A stretch of DNA of 64,000 nucleotides from Acidobacteriaceae bacterium (GTDB lineage: Bacteria; Acidobacteriota; Terriglobia; Bryobacterales; Bryobacteraceae), in assembly GCA_019240405.1 (NCBI GenBank), contig JAFAYL010000013.1, positions 248,001-312,000 of the forward strand, written 5' to 3'. Below are positions 1 through 7,815 of this stretch, in pieces. The notes beneath the pieces are model-generated. The model was not told where the DNA came from, did not search any database, and worked only from the letters and a program-made list of their open reading frames with translations. How positions within the stretch are numbered: the first letter of the stretch is position 1; every line of letters starts with the position of its first letter. Made by a program: the position numbers and the translations under genes.

Positions 1-156
1 TAGGCCGTATTGGGTCTCGGTCCAGTGCAGTTCCCGGCCGATGACCGGTTTCAAAATGCCGAGGACCGTCCGGTCCATATAGTTGACGGTCGTTGCGTAG
101 AACAACAGTCCGCAGATGAACCAGCGGAAATGAGGACTGGCGCGGCTGAATATCAA
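1..156 (-). CDS. MFS transporter, hexuronate-carrier type (N-terminal fragment)
   Basis: Only the first 52 codons are inside the window; the gene runs off the left edge and is missing from the ORF track. Reading the minus strand from a TTG at 156 gives an N-terminus with the first membrane segment followed by the motif NYMDRTVLG, which is characteristic of the anion:cation symporter branch of the major facilitator superfamily (ExuT and related hexuronate carriers). An in-frame TAG lies three codons upstream of the TTG, so no longer start is possible, and no clear Shine-Dalgarno is visible. The gene begins 6 bp after the stop of the GH3 gene, so the two are very likely cotranscribed, with the hydrolase releasing sugar for the carrier. 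Substrate is inferred from family resemblance only. Confidence 0.75.
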   Translation of the reverse strand, partial: MIFSRASPHFRWFICGLLFYATTVNYMDRTVLGILKPVIGRELHWTETQYGL

Positions 157-162
157 GAGATA

Positions 163-2757
163 CTACTGCGATGTGGGCTGAGTTACGCCAGACTGCGCAA
201 ATGTAACTCCTCCCGTTTTGGGCTCGCCTCCACTTACGGTGACCACACGGCCCTGAAGTTCAGATGTTTTCACTTCAAAGCTTGCGGTCCGCGCTTCGCC
301 CGCCGTAAGACGAAACCTTTTGAAACCGATTAGGCGGGGATTGCTTCCGTCCTGGTTGGATAGATAAAGTTGAGCTACTTCGTCGCCTTCGCGCGAGGAG
401 GTATTAGTAACTGACGCGCTTACTCGATACGTGTCGTTACCGGACCGTTCAAGCTTGACGTTCGAATAAGTAAATGTCGAATAGCTAAGGCCGAAGCCAA
501 AAGGATATAGCGGCTGGCCTTTGAAATAGCGGTATGTCCTATTGCTCATTGAGTAATCAGTGAAAGGGGGAAGCTGGTCGACGGATTGATAGAAAGTAAC
601 GGGAAGGCGGCCTGCTGGGTTGTTCCTTCCGCTTAAAGTATTGGCGATCGCTGTACCGGCTTCCTGACCTCCATACCATGTTTCGAGAATGGCCTTGGCT
701 TTCTGCTTTGCGAGGTTAATCGCCAAGGCGCTTCCATTAACTAGCACCAATACGACAGGCTTACCTGTGTTCAGGACTGCTTCGAGCAGATTTCGTTGCG
801 GCTCGGGAAGCTGAATGTCTGTGCGGTCTCCACCGACGAAGCCCGATATCACAAGTTTCGATTCCTCGCCCTCTAGGCGCGAATTTAAACCAAGGAATAA
901 AATCGCGAGGTCGGAGTTCTTCACTAGCTCGACTGCGCCCTTGAGAGCGGCCTCTGCAGGCGGACTCCAGACAAGTTGGAGACCGCCTCCGCCGCCTTTC
1001 TGGGAATAATCTAGGCGCAGTGTATAGGGCTTGGCAGCCTCAAGCTGGACCGCCGCGGTCTTGGGGAACATCTGCTCGTCCGGGCGCTGGGAGTCGGTCA
1101 TAAGGAGGTGACCATTTATATACAAGCGAGCCGAATCAATCCGGCCGCAACTGTGGCACTCCGGGCGGATGACTCCGAGTCTGTATTCACCGGATTGGGG
1201 AACGCGCAGATAGCCGCTCCACCGTACAGAGAAATGGTCGCGCGGAACAGCGCGGAGAACCGCGCTATCTTGCATTTCCCAATTGAAGTAACCGCGCGGC
1301 TCGACCCGCGAGAGTTGCGGAGGCCCGCCTAAGTCTTCGTTCGCGAAATACTCGACAAGCAGACCATGCTTGTTTTCGTTGATCTCAGGCGTGAGAGCAT
1401 TTTGAGGTATCAATGCAGTCCATCCGGCGACATACGTGCTCCCGAGCGCAAACTCTACGGCTGAGCGGTCGCCAAACTCGCGTTGAACGCCTTCGAGCGG
1501 AGTGATGATGCCGCAGGGAATGCCGTTGTAGTTACCAAGCAGGGCGTCCGGATCATCGGCAGTAGGGCCGATTACTGCAATATTCTTGGGCGCGTGTTCA
1601 AGCGGCAAAAGATGATCCTCGTTCTTTAGCAGCACGATGGATTTCTCGGCCGCCTCAAGCGCAACCTTCCGGTGAGCTTCAGATGCGACTTGATCCGTTC
1701 CGATTTTGGAGAACGGCACACGATCGGGCGGATCGAACATGCCAAGGCGGAAGCGAACAGCAAACAGCCGCTCGACTGAGCGATCGATTTCACCTTCGGA
1801 AATGTAGCCTTTCTGTACAGCTTCTACTAACGCTCTGTACGCTTTGCCGCATTCGAGATCAGTGCCCGCTTTTACCGCTAGCGCGGAAGCTTTGGCGGGC
1901 GAGTCCGCGAAACGATGGCCACCGTAAATGTCATCAATCGCACCGCAATCGCTGACTACATAGCCCTTAAATTTCCAGCTCTCTCGCAGATTGTTTTTTA
2001 AGAGCGATGAGCTCGCGCACGCAGGCGCGCCGTCCACGGCGTTATAGGCACACATAAGGGAGGCGACATCTGCGCTTTCCACAGTTTCACGGAATGCATA
2101 TAAATAGGTCTCTTGCAAGTCTCGCTCGCTGGGTTGCACATTGAACGCATGCCGCAAGCGCTCGGGACCGCTGTGCACCGCGAAGTGCTTTGAAGTGGCG
2201 ATTGTTTTAAAGTATTGCGGATTATCTCCTTGCATGCCTCTAATGAACTGGATCGCCATTTGCGCAGTAAGATGGGGGTCTTCCCCATAAGTCTCCTGCC
2301 CACGCCCCCACCGTGGATCGCGAAAGATGTTGATGTTCGGGGACCAGAATGTCAAGCCGTAATAGCGCCCGTGGTTGCCATGCGAAATGGCGTCGTTGTA
2401 CTTTGCACGGGCTTCTGTCGAGATAATGCTTGCGATTCGAAATTGGAGGCCCGTGTCCCACGTAGCGGCGAGTCCTATTGCCTGAGGGAAAACAGTCGCG
2501 AGCCCCGCTCGCGCCACGCCATGGAGGGCCTCGTTCCACCAATCATACGCTGGGACGCCAAGGCGGGAGATTGCAGGCGCAACATTTTGCATTTGCGAGA
2601 CTTTTTCCTCGAGCGTCATGCGAGAGACAATGCTCGCTGCGCGACGCTCGGGAGGCAGATTGGGATCGTTATAGTCGGAGCCATCACTTTGGGCTCCGGC
2701 TACAGCGAGGAGAAACATCACGAAAACAATTCCAAGGCGAAGGGACATGTGTCGCAT
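163..2757 (-). CDS. Exported glycoside hydrolase family 3 with PA14 domain
   Basis: This is a retaining glycosidase of family GH3, resembling the beta-xylosidase/beta-glucosidase branch. The N-terminal barrel starts with MTLEEKVSQM, and the nucleophile aspartate sits in VVSDCGAID. The middle of the protein carries a PA14-type carbohydrate-binding insertion, and the C-terminus has the fibronectin-III-like domain usual in this family. The ORF track begins at 2850, but a signal peptide (MRHMSLRLG followed by a hydrophobic stretch ending AGA) indicates a start at 2757 or 2748. The protein should act outside the cytoplasm on plant oligosaccharides. It is followed at once by an MFS carrier. Exact substrate (xylo-, arabino- or gluco-oligomers) cannot be fixed from sequence alone. 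Confidence 0.9.
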   Translation of the reverse strand: MRHMSLRLGIVFVMFLLAVAGAQSDGSDYNDPNLPPERRAASIVSRMTLEEKVSQMQNVAPAISRLGVPAYDWWNEALHGVARAGLATVFPQAIGLAATWDTGLQFRIASIISTEARAKYNDAISHGNHGRYYGLTFWSPNINIFRDPRWGRGQETYGEDPHLTAQMAIQFIRGMQGDNPQYFKTIATSKHFAVHSGPERLRHAFNVQPSERDLQETYLYAFRETVESADVASLMCAYNAVDGAPACASSSLLKNNLRESWKFKGYVVSDCGAIDDIYGGHRFADSPAKASALAVKAGTDLECGKAYRALVEAVQKGYISEGEIDRSVERLFAVRFRLGMFDPPDRVPFSKIGTDQVASEAHRKVALEAAEKSIVLLKNEDHLLPLEHAPKNIAVIGPTADDPDALLGNYNGIPCGIITPLEGVQREFGDRSAVEFALGSTYVAGWTALIPQNALTPEINENKHGLLVEYFANEDLGGPPQLSRVEPRGYFNWEMQDSAVLRAVPRDHFSVRWSGYLRVPQSGEYRLGVIRPECHSCGRIDSARLYINGHLLMTDSQRPDEQMFPKTAAVQLEAAKPYTLRLDYSQKGGGGGLQLVWSPPAEAALKGAVELVKNSDLAILFLGLNSRLEGEESKLVISGFVGGDRTDIQLPEPQRNLLEAVLNTGKPVVLVLVNGSALAINLAKQKAKAILETWYGGQEAGTAIANTLSGRNNPAGRLPVTFYQSVDQLPPFTDYSMSNRTYRYFKGQPLYPFGFGLSYSTFTYSNVKLERSGNDTYRVSASVTNTSSREGDEVAQLYLSNQDGSNPRLIGFKRFRLTAGEARTASFEVKTSELQGRVVTVSGGEPKTGGVTFAQSGVTQPTSQ

Positions 2758-2830
2758 TCGGTAAACGCTCACAGAGCGGCAAAATTGGAGCCGGAAATCG
2801 TACCAAGGCGGAACTGCAGATGATCTCCGC

Positions 2831-3004
2831 TCAGACCGAGCGCCGGCCACCCCGGACGAAATGCAAAATTAATGCGATCACTGCGATGATGATTAGCAAG
2901 TGAACCATACCGCCGGCGACATGGAAAGCGACCCAAGCGATCAGCCATCCGATGAGCAGAACGAAAAACAGGATCAAGAATATGAAGTCAGTCAACAGGC
3001 GCAT
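2831..3004 (-). CDS. Small two-helix membrane protein, lmo0937 family
   Basis: This 57-residue protein has two hydrophobic helices separated by a short turn containing FHVAGGMVHLL and a basic tail (RGGRRSV). That is the pattern of the lmo0937/DUF5670 family of small membrane proteins found widely in Acidobacteria and Firmicutes; the molecular function is unknown. The ORF track starts 13 codons earlier, but the ATG at 3004 is preceded at ideal spacing by GAGGAGG, which decides the start. It is transcribed away from the DUF4159 gene, with about 77 bp between their starts, so the two may share a divergent promoter region. Confidence 0.75.
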   Translation of the reverse strand: MRLLTDFIFLILFFVLLIGWLIAWVAFHVAGGMVHLLIIIAVIALILHFVRGGRRSV

Positions 3005-3010
3005 TAGATT

Positions 3011-3017
3011 CCTCCTC
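3011..3017 (-). promoter_or_regulatory. Shine-Dalgarno site fixing the start at 3004
   Basis: GAGGAGG on the minus strand lies six bases before the ATG at 3004. It supports the shorter 57-residue reading of the lmo0937-type protein over the 70-residue ORF. Confidence 0.75.
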
Positions 3018-3081
3018 GAGAGACAAACAAAACAGCATATCAAGAACGGCCAAGCACGTGCGATATGCTCAGGGCAAGGCC

Positions 3082-3930
3082 ATGCGCGCGAACGTCAGGA
3101 TGGCTTTGGTTCTAGCGACCTCCACCGTTGCTTTTCTCAGCACGTTGTACGCGGTTGAACGCGCAGTTCCGCGACCGTTCCGCGAGTATCCGGGAGTAGA
3201 GTACAGCCTAGGCGAAATTCCATTGGCGCCGGATTGGCAAGAGAAGACCGAGTGGGCGTTCGCGCGGCTGATGTACCCGCCAGGTTGGAACGACGGCTAC
3301 CGAGGGCGGTTTGACGGTGATTGGAGACAAGGATTGTCGCTGTGGACGCAGGATTTTCCACGAGCGGATCGTCACTTTTCGGCAGCCGTGCGGCGATTGA
3401 CACGTGTGCAGGTGCGTTCGGTGGAGCAACCAGTCAGCTTGGATGACGGGGACGATGTGTACAACTGGCCGTGGCTGTATGCCGTGCAGGTAGGCGAGTG
3501 GGGATTGACAGATGCTGAAGCCCAAAAGCTTCGTGATTATCTGCTGCGGGGCGGATTTTTCATGGCTGACGACTTTCATGGGACCGTGGAATGGCAGGTA
3601 TTCGAGGAGGCCATGAAGAAGGTATTCCCGGACCGTCCAATCGTCGATATTCCGGACAGCGATGCTATCTTCCATACGGTTTACGATCTCGATGATCGGT
3701 ACCAGATTCCCGGGGCGGAGCACTTGAGACTTGGCTACAAAAATGACGGATACGTGGCGCGCTGGCGCGGCATTTACGACGACAAAGGGCGAATTATGGT
3801 GGCAATCTCGTTCAACTCCGATATTGGCGATTCGTGGGAGTGGGCAGACGATCCACGGTATCCTGAAAAATTTTCGGACCTTGGGATTCGGATCGGAGTG
3901 AACTACGTCGTGTATGCGATGACACACTGA
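3082..3930 (+). CDS. DUF4159 domain protein, intact copy
   Basis: This is an exported or anchored protein: the N-terminus from the ATG at 3082 carries an uncleaved-looking hydrophobic segment (ALVLATSTVAFLSTLYAV). It is followed by a DUF4159 domain, recognisable from WAFARLMYPP near the start, the central segment LRDYLLRGGFFMADDFHG, and a C-terminal WADDPRYPEKFSDLGIRIGVNYVVYA. The domain has a flavodoxin/glutamine-amidotransferase-like outline, but no enzymatic function is established. The ORF track begins at a GTG (3058); the ATG is preferred because the hydrophobic segment follows directly. A second, decayed copy lies at 8881-9592, and homology continues about 10 bp past the stop codon. Confidence 0.8.
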   Translation: MRANVRMALVLATSTVAFLSTLYAVERAVPRPFREYPGVEYSLGEIPLAPDWQEKTEWAFARLMYPPGWNDGYRGRFDGDWRQGLSLWTQDFPRADRHFSAAVRRLTRVQVRSVEQPVSLDDGDDVYNWPWLYAVQVGEWGLTDAEAQKLRDYLLRGGFFMADDFHGTVEWQVFEEAMKKVFPDRPIVDIPDSDAIFHTVYDLDDRYQIPGAEHLRLGYKNDGYVARWRGIYDDKGRIMVAISFNSDIGDSWEWADDPRYPEKFSDLGIRIGVNYVVYAMTH

Positions 3931-3943
3931 CTCCGGACGTAGA
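3226..3943 (+). repeat. Direct repeat, left copy (DUF4159 gene)
   Basis: About 700 bp that recurs at 8881-9603 in the same orientation. By eye the two copies are nearly identical over long runs, for instance around TGTGGACGCAGGATTTTCC, with scattered mostly silent differences. The similarity extends just beyond the stop codon (ACTCCGGACG here, ACCCCAGACG in the right copy). The repeats bracket the five-gene minus-strand cassette. Confidence 0.85.
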
Positions 3944-3957
3944 AGACTATCCGATTT

Positions 3958-4977
3958 TCAAATAAGGAATTTGCCGGAAGTCCGAAAGTTTCTCTTCAGC
4001 TCAACTAGTCCGAACCCACAGGAATCGCACTTCTGTTTGCTTACCGCGTTTTCTGTCCCGCAATTCGGGCATTTGAGCATCAGGTATTGCAGATACGCCC
4101 AAGTGGCGTACCAAGTTTCTCGCTCCTGGGGTCGCAGGCAGGTGATGTCCCAGATTTTGTTCCGATACAAATCGAAAATGGATTTGAACACTTCACCATT
4201 CTCGCGATGAAAGGGAAGGGAAAGGCGATACCATGCGTAGCCGAGCAAGAGCCATCCAATTCCCAACAATGCTGTCAGGGAGGCGGATTCGATCGGCAGA
4301 ACAGTTCCATGGACGAGATGTAGGCTCACCAAGACGGATTCGCTTATCCAGACCACTGCGCCCACAAAACTGACCGCCGAAAGTATTAGAAATCCGTCCG
4401 CTACCGACCATTGGCTGTCGATCTCTTCCTTCTTGTCCTTCTCAATTTGAAGCCAGATTCGGGGCCAAAAAAATACGGAATCCATACCGTAGCGGTTTCC
4501 GGGATACTGCTCATAGCCGGCAAGGATATTACCCAGGGCCGTCGGATGTGTTGCCTCAGGATCGCCTTCGTCGTTAATTGGATAGATACGAAGCTTGTAC
4601 CAGAGCTCGTCGTACTTGCTGGGGCTCGTGGCGGATTCTGCAGCACGCCGCAATTTGGCGATTCTGGTCGCCTGTCTGCGTCGCGCCCACTCGAAAGCTT
4701 TCTCCGGCCAAAAAGTTCTTCCCTCGTAGACCTTGTAAATTTCGCTGCTCAGGGTACTAATGAGAGCACCGAGGACGAATACCAGCGCCGCGTAAAGTGC
4801 AATTCTCTCCCATGAGTAGGGTAGTTCTCCCGGGAGCTGACTCAGTGCCCAAGCCACCACGCGATATAAGACGGCTGTTGCGAGCAGGCCCGGGAGCACC
4901 ACCCGCATCAGGGTGGGAAACTGCACCATTAACACTTTCTCGGCAGTGCCTTTTGCAGCCTCGAATGGAAGCTCCAT
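3958..4977 (-). CDS. Membrane protein with C-terminal zinc ribbon, cassette gene 5
   Basis: I do not recognise a characterised family. The 339-residue protein has hydrophobic segments near residues 20-40 and 53-75, and another pair near 200-225 and 240-265. A charged cytoplasmic-looking section (RRRQATRIAKLRRAAE) lies between the pairs. A conserved-looking block YGMDSVFFWPRIW precedes the second pair. The C-terminus contains CPNCGTENAVSKQKCDSCG, a four-cysteine zinc ribbon. It is the last gene of a five-gene minus-strand cassette. The ATG at 4977 has only a weak upstream Shine-Dalgarno. The zinc ribbon facing the cytoplasm suggests a protein-protein or nucleic-acid docking role, which is inference only. 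Confidence 0.6.
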   Translation of the reverse strand: MELPFEAAKGTAEKVLMVQFPTLMRVVLPGLLATAVLYRVVAWALSQLPGELPYSWERIALYAALVFVLGALISTLSSEIYKVYEGRTFWPEKAFEWARRRQATRIAKLRRAAESATSPSKYDELWYKLRIYPINDEGDPEATHPTALGNILAGYEQYPGNRYGMDSVFFWPRIWLQIEKDKKEEIDSQWSVADGFLILSAVSFVGAVVWISESVLVSLHLVHGTVLPIESASLTALLGIGWLLLGYAWYRLSLPFHRENGEVFKSIFDLYRNKIWDITCLRPQERETWYATWAYLQYLMLKCPNCGTENAVSKQKCDSCGFGLVELKRNFRTSGKFLI

Positions 4978-5024
4978 GGATTGGCTCTAAGCTTGCCTCT
5001 CGCAACTAGTGCTCACCTTTCGAA

Positions 5025-5504
5025 TCATCGCCCGCCAGGCCGGCCTCCACCCTCACTGTGAGGTCGTGCCCCTCCAGGGCCATGTGGGCCTGGACCCTGC
5101 GGTTCCGGATTTGCGCTTGGTCGCCCTCCACCTGGGCCGTGAGGTCCAGCCTGTATGAAGTTCTGCAGATAGCTCTCGAATGTTCTGAAGACAAGATCTG
5201 CGCTCTTGTAGTCGTACCATTCAGGGAGAGCGCCGAGATGTCGGCCTGTTAGATCCAATTGTTCAGAGAAAATGGTATAGGTGGGTTGTTCGCTGGATCG
5301 AACTTCCGGCGTAATTTTCCCGGTTCTGTACTCCTGCTCAATCGCTTTTATCGTGTGTGCACGTTTATCGAGCGTTCTCGACCATTTCTCGATGCGGCCT
5401 CGTTCTTGCTCGTCATATGCGCCGTGTCTGTGCTTTCCCAGGTATGCCTGGGCATCGTCGAGGAGTTCCCGCGTCTTAAAAGTCAACTTATCCCAACGAG
5501 CCAT
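5025..5504 (-). CDS. Hypothetical soluble protein with Gly/Pro-rich tail, cassette gene 4
   Basis: No family is recognised. From the ATG at 5504 the protein is 159 residues. The first 110 are charged and helical (for example KHRHGAYDEQERGRIEKW), and the remainder is a low-complexity tail built on repeats of GPHGPGG and related Gly/Pro/His blocks. The ORF track starts at a GTG (5555) that overlaps the upstream stop codon as GTGA, but GGAGGAAA at 5507-5514 is well placed for the internal ATG, so I choose 5504. It lies 48 bp downstream of the IPT-domain membrane gene and upstream of the zinc-ribbon membrane gene. No signal peptide is seen. Confidence 0.55.
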   Translation of the reverse strand: MARWDKLTFKTRELLDDAQAYLGKHRHGAYDEQERGRIEKWSRTLDKRAHTIKAIEQEYRTGKITPEVRSSEQPTYTIFSEQLDLTGRHLGALPEWYDYKSADLVFRTFESYLQNFIQAGPHGPGGGRPSANPEPQGPGPHGPGGARPHSEGGGRPGGR

Positions 5505-5506
5505 TA

Positions 5507-5514
5507 TTTCCTCC
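5507..5514 (-). promoter_or_regulatory. Shine-Dalgarno site fixing the start at 5504
   Basis: GGAGGAAA on the minus strand sits just before the ATG at 5504. The longer GTG-initiated reading at 5555 lacks such a site, although it would be coupled to the upstream stop. Confidence 0.65.
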
Positions 5515-5551
5515 ATAAATTGAAAGAATCCGACGGCGGCGAACCAGCGCG

Positions 5552-7279
5552 TCACGTAACTGCAAACGTATAAGGCTGGGACGGGTTGTTTCCAGGATTC
5601 GTGACGACCATCCGCCAGTTGTTGCCCGCGGTCGCTATCGTCGCGCTTACGGTTAAGCGAGTTGGTGTTACGGACGTGACCGTGGCCGGTACCGCTGCAT
5701 TCGCCGGGTCAGTCAGAGAGACCGTTAGTCCCGACATGAACCCACTGCCGATAAACGTGACCGATTGAGCACCAGCAGCGTGCGTTATGGGTGCCTCGGG
5801 GTTGGCAATGCCGGGCGGGCCGAGAACGGAGAAGTTGAATGCGCCCGAAGGAGCCGATGCAGGATTCGTGACGCTAACCTTCCAAGCGCCGGGCGCGTTC
5901 AATGTCGCGTTTGCAGTCACAAGCGTAGGATGCACAGACGTAATATCCGCGCCTGTGATAGCGTGTGATCCACCGCCAGGATCAACTAGCGTCAGCAATA
6001 GGCCGCTCTGAAACCCCGAGCCAGTAACCCCGAGCGATTGGGTTCCGGCAGCCGCAGCTGGGCTCGGGGGAGTTACGCCAGTGACCGAAACGGCAGCGGG
6101 CTCCGCCGTAGTCGTAGGCTTGGCGCCCCCGGACGGAGTGAAAACTCCAGCCAATTTATTTGCGAGGTAAGGAGCGAACAGGCAAGCCGAGCCATACAGA
6201 AATGAACGAACCTCGCTCAAATCCGGGACCGTTCCATGGATAAACAGTCCCCACATAATGGCGTAGCCGATTCCAAGTACAGTCGTCAGAATTCCCAACA
6301 ACCCTAGCAACGCAATCAGCCGGCTCGTGCTGCCGAATAGAATCACGTCGCTCTTGAGTCTGATTTCCGTTGGCTGGTAGGCGGATTCTTCCGAGATCGC
6401 TTCTCCCAGTGACCATTGACCCTTCTCAATCGCCTTATTCAAATCTCGCCTGATGACCCAGAACATTGCGAAAAGCAGCAGAGCTACGAGGACGCCCACT
6501 ATTGCGAATGCGCAGAACGAAGGAGAGCGGAACTCGATTACCTGTGAATTTCCGACTGAGAACGCAAGCGGGTCAGAGAATTTGCCACCCGGATTCTTTG
6601 CCTTGACCTTCCACTTACCGGGGACCCCGAGCGTTGCAACTAAAATCACGCGCTCATGAGTTGCCGATAATATCTGATCGCTTTTTAATTCGTATTCATT
6701 TTCCTGGGGATCGATCAAAACGACGCTAACTTTTTCGTCGAAATCAGAACCGGAGAGTCTAAGCGGCTGACCAGGGGCGGTCAGAGGCACCGGTGGAAAA
6801 ACCGCGTCGAGCTTAGGTGTCGCGACGGTCTTATTCTGACCTGCGGAGTTCTTAGGTGTCTGTTGGGGAGGCTCCGGATTGGCTTTCTGCTCGGCCTTAG
6901 CTGGTGGCGTGCCAGTTTTAGGTTGGCCCGTCTCGGCAGGCTTATTCTGATCTGCGGAATTGGCTATCTGTTGGGGAGGCTCCGGATTGAGTTTCTGCTC
7001 GTTCTTAGCTGACGGGGTCCCAGTTTTAGGTTGGTAGGTCTCGGCGGACTTATCCTGATCTGCGGAGTTCTTGGCTGTCTGTTGGGGAGGCTCCGGATTA
7101 GGTTTCTGCTCGGCCTTAGCTGGCGGGCTCCCAATTTTCGTTCGTGCGGTGGCATCGGTACTCGTCTGTTCACCGCTTGCCCGCAAACTGGTCAGCTGGG
7201 CGGAAGGATTGTTTCCGATGTTCGATTGTACGAAGCTTTGATCATGGATAAAGATGAGAATCAAAAAGATCGCTGACAT
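5552..7279 (-). CDS. Repeat-bearing membrane protein with IPT/TIG-like domains, cassette gene 3
   Basis: This 575-residue protein is of unknown function. In order it has an N-terminal hydrophobic signal or anchor, a Pro/Lys/Gln-rich spacer made of three repeats of about 36 residues (KNEQKLNPEPPQQ and relatives), and one immunoglobulin-like IPT/TIG-type domain (PLRLSGSDF to LAFSVG). Membrane segments follow around residues 255-280, 325-350 and 360-380, then two more IPT-like domains (TGSGFQSGLLLTLVDPGG; IGSGFMSGLTVSLTDP) to the C-terminus. The repeated G-SGF...L-L-DP pattern is what suggests IPT folds. The layout looks like an extracytoplasmic scaffold anchored in the inner membrane. It starts 14 bp after the preceding cassette gene. 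Confidence 0.6.
   Translation of the reverse strand: MSAIFLILIFIHDQSFVQSNIGNNPSAQLTSLRASGEQTSTDATARTKIGSPPAKAEQKPNPEPPQQTAKNSADQDKSAETYQPKTGTPSAKNEQKLNPEPPQQIANSADQNKPAETGQPKTGTPPAKAEQKANPEPPQQTPKNSAGQNKTVATPKLDAVFPPVPLTAPGQPLRLSGSDFDEKVSVVLIDPQENEYELKSDQILSATHERVILVATLGVPGKWKVKAKNPGGKFSDPLAFSVGNSQVIEFRSPSFCAFAIVGVLVALLLFAMFWVIRRDLNKAIEKGQWSLGEAISEESAYQPTEIRLKSDVILFGSTSRLIALLGLLGILTTVLGIGYAIMWGLFIHGTVPDLSEVRSFLYGSACLFAPYLANKLAGVFTPSGGAKPTTTAEPAAVSVTGVTPPSPAAAAGTQSLGVTGSGFQSGLLLTLVDPGGGSHAITGADITSVHPTLVTANATLNAPGAWKVSVTNPASAPSGAFNFSVLGPPGIANPEAPITHAAGAQSVTFIGSGFMSGLTVSLTDPANAAVPATVTSVTPTRLTVSATIATAGNNWRMVVTNPGNNPSQPYTFAVT
6837..7140 (-). repeat. Three tandem 108/111-bp coding repeats
   Basis: The motif TGTTGGGGAGGCTCCGGATT recurs at 6861, 6969 and 7080, giving periods of 108 and 111 bp, both multiples of three. 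The array encodes the Pro/Lys-rich spacer of the IPT-domain membrane protein. In-frame periods imply that copy number could change without breaking the gene. Confidence 0.85.
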
Positions 7280-7293
7280 GTGAAGGGCAGCTT

Positions 7294-7809
7294 CTAGGAA
7301 CTGGCGCTCCGATAACTGCTTTTCTCTCCCGTCTCAGCGACCGCTGCACTTGCCGCTTCCGCCCCGGCGGCGGGTGCGGACGCTCCGATCGGCTTACCTC
7401 TGCCAGCACCCTGGGGCCCGACCAGCATTAGGTTCGCTAGATCGCTGATCGCGCCGCCGATCGTTCCAGGATTCCCGCTGGCAATCGCAAGGCCTAGTGC
7501 GGCAGCAGCAGAGGCTATCTTAATAACGGTCAAAGCAGTTTGAGCTTTCTTCAGCTCCTCTTTGGCCTCGGTGGTCACTGTCTTAATCTGCTCAAGATCG
7601 CACTCAATCGAACCCAGAGTATTTGCAATGTCGGACAAGGTGAAATGAGCGGAGATGTCGTCTAACTGGTGAGAGAGATCTTTCAATCGTGTCTGTTCAT
7701 CTGGCGTGAGCGATTGAAAATTCTGGTCCCGATAACTGTCTACTTGTTGCGACCACTGAAAAAACAAATCCGCTAAGTCACCGGCCGTCATGGTTGGTGT
7801 TCCGTTCAT
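7294..7809 (-). CDS. Hypothetical coiled-coil protein with Ala-rich hydrophobic segment, cassette gene 2
   Basis: The family is not recognised. The 171-residue protein is helical and acidic in its first half, with a probable coiled coil (IECDLEQIKTVTTEAKEELKKA). It then has a hydrophobic Ala/Gly-rich stretch (VIKIASAAAALGLAIASG) and a low-complexity Ala-rich tail. The hydrophobic stretch could be a single membrane helix or an amphipathic bundle. It begins 6 bp downstream of the lipoprotein gene stop and ends 14 bp before the IPT-domain gene, so it sits firmly inside the cassette operon. The residue pattern recalls small bacterial helical-bundle or pore-forming-type proteins, but there is no specific match to support such a call. 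Confidence 0.55.
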   Translation of the reverse strand: MNGTPTMTAGDLADLFFQWSQQVDSYRDQNFQSLTPDEQTRLKDLSHQLDDISAHFTLSDIANTLGSIECDLEQIKTVTTEAKEELKKAQTALTVIKIASAAAALGLAIASGNPGTIGGAISDLANLMLVGPQGAGRGKPIGASAPAAGAEAASAAVAETGEKSSYRSASS

Positions 7810-7815
7810 ATACCC

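Noticed and set aside
10-333. Plus-strand ORF of 107 residues at the window start
   Set aside because: It lies antisense to the MFS and GH3 genes, which have clear family motifs, and encodes no recognisable protein.
2215-2823. 202-residue plus-strand ORF inside the GH3 gene
   Set aside because: Antisense to a strongly supported glycoside hydrolase; no domain recognised.
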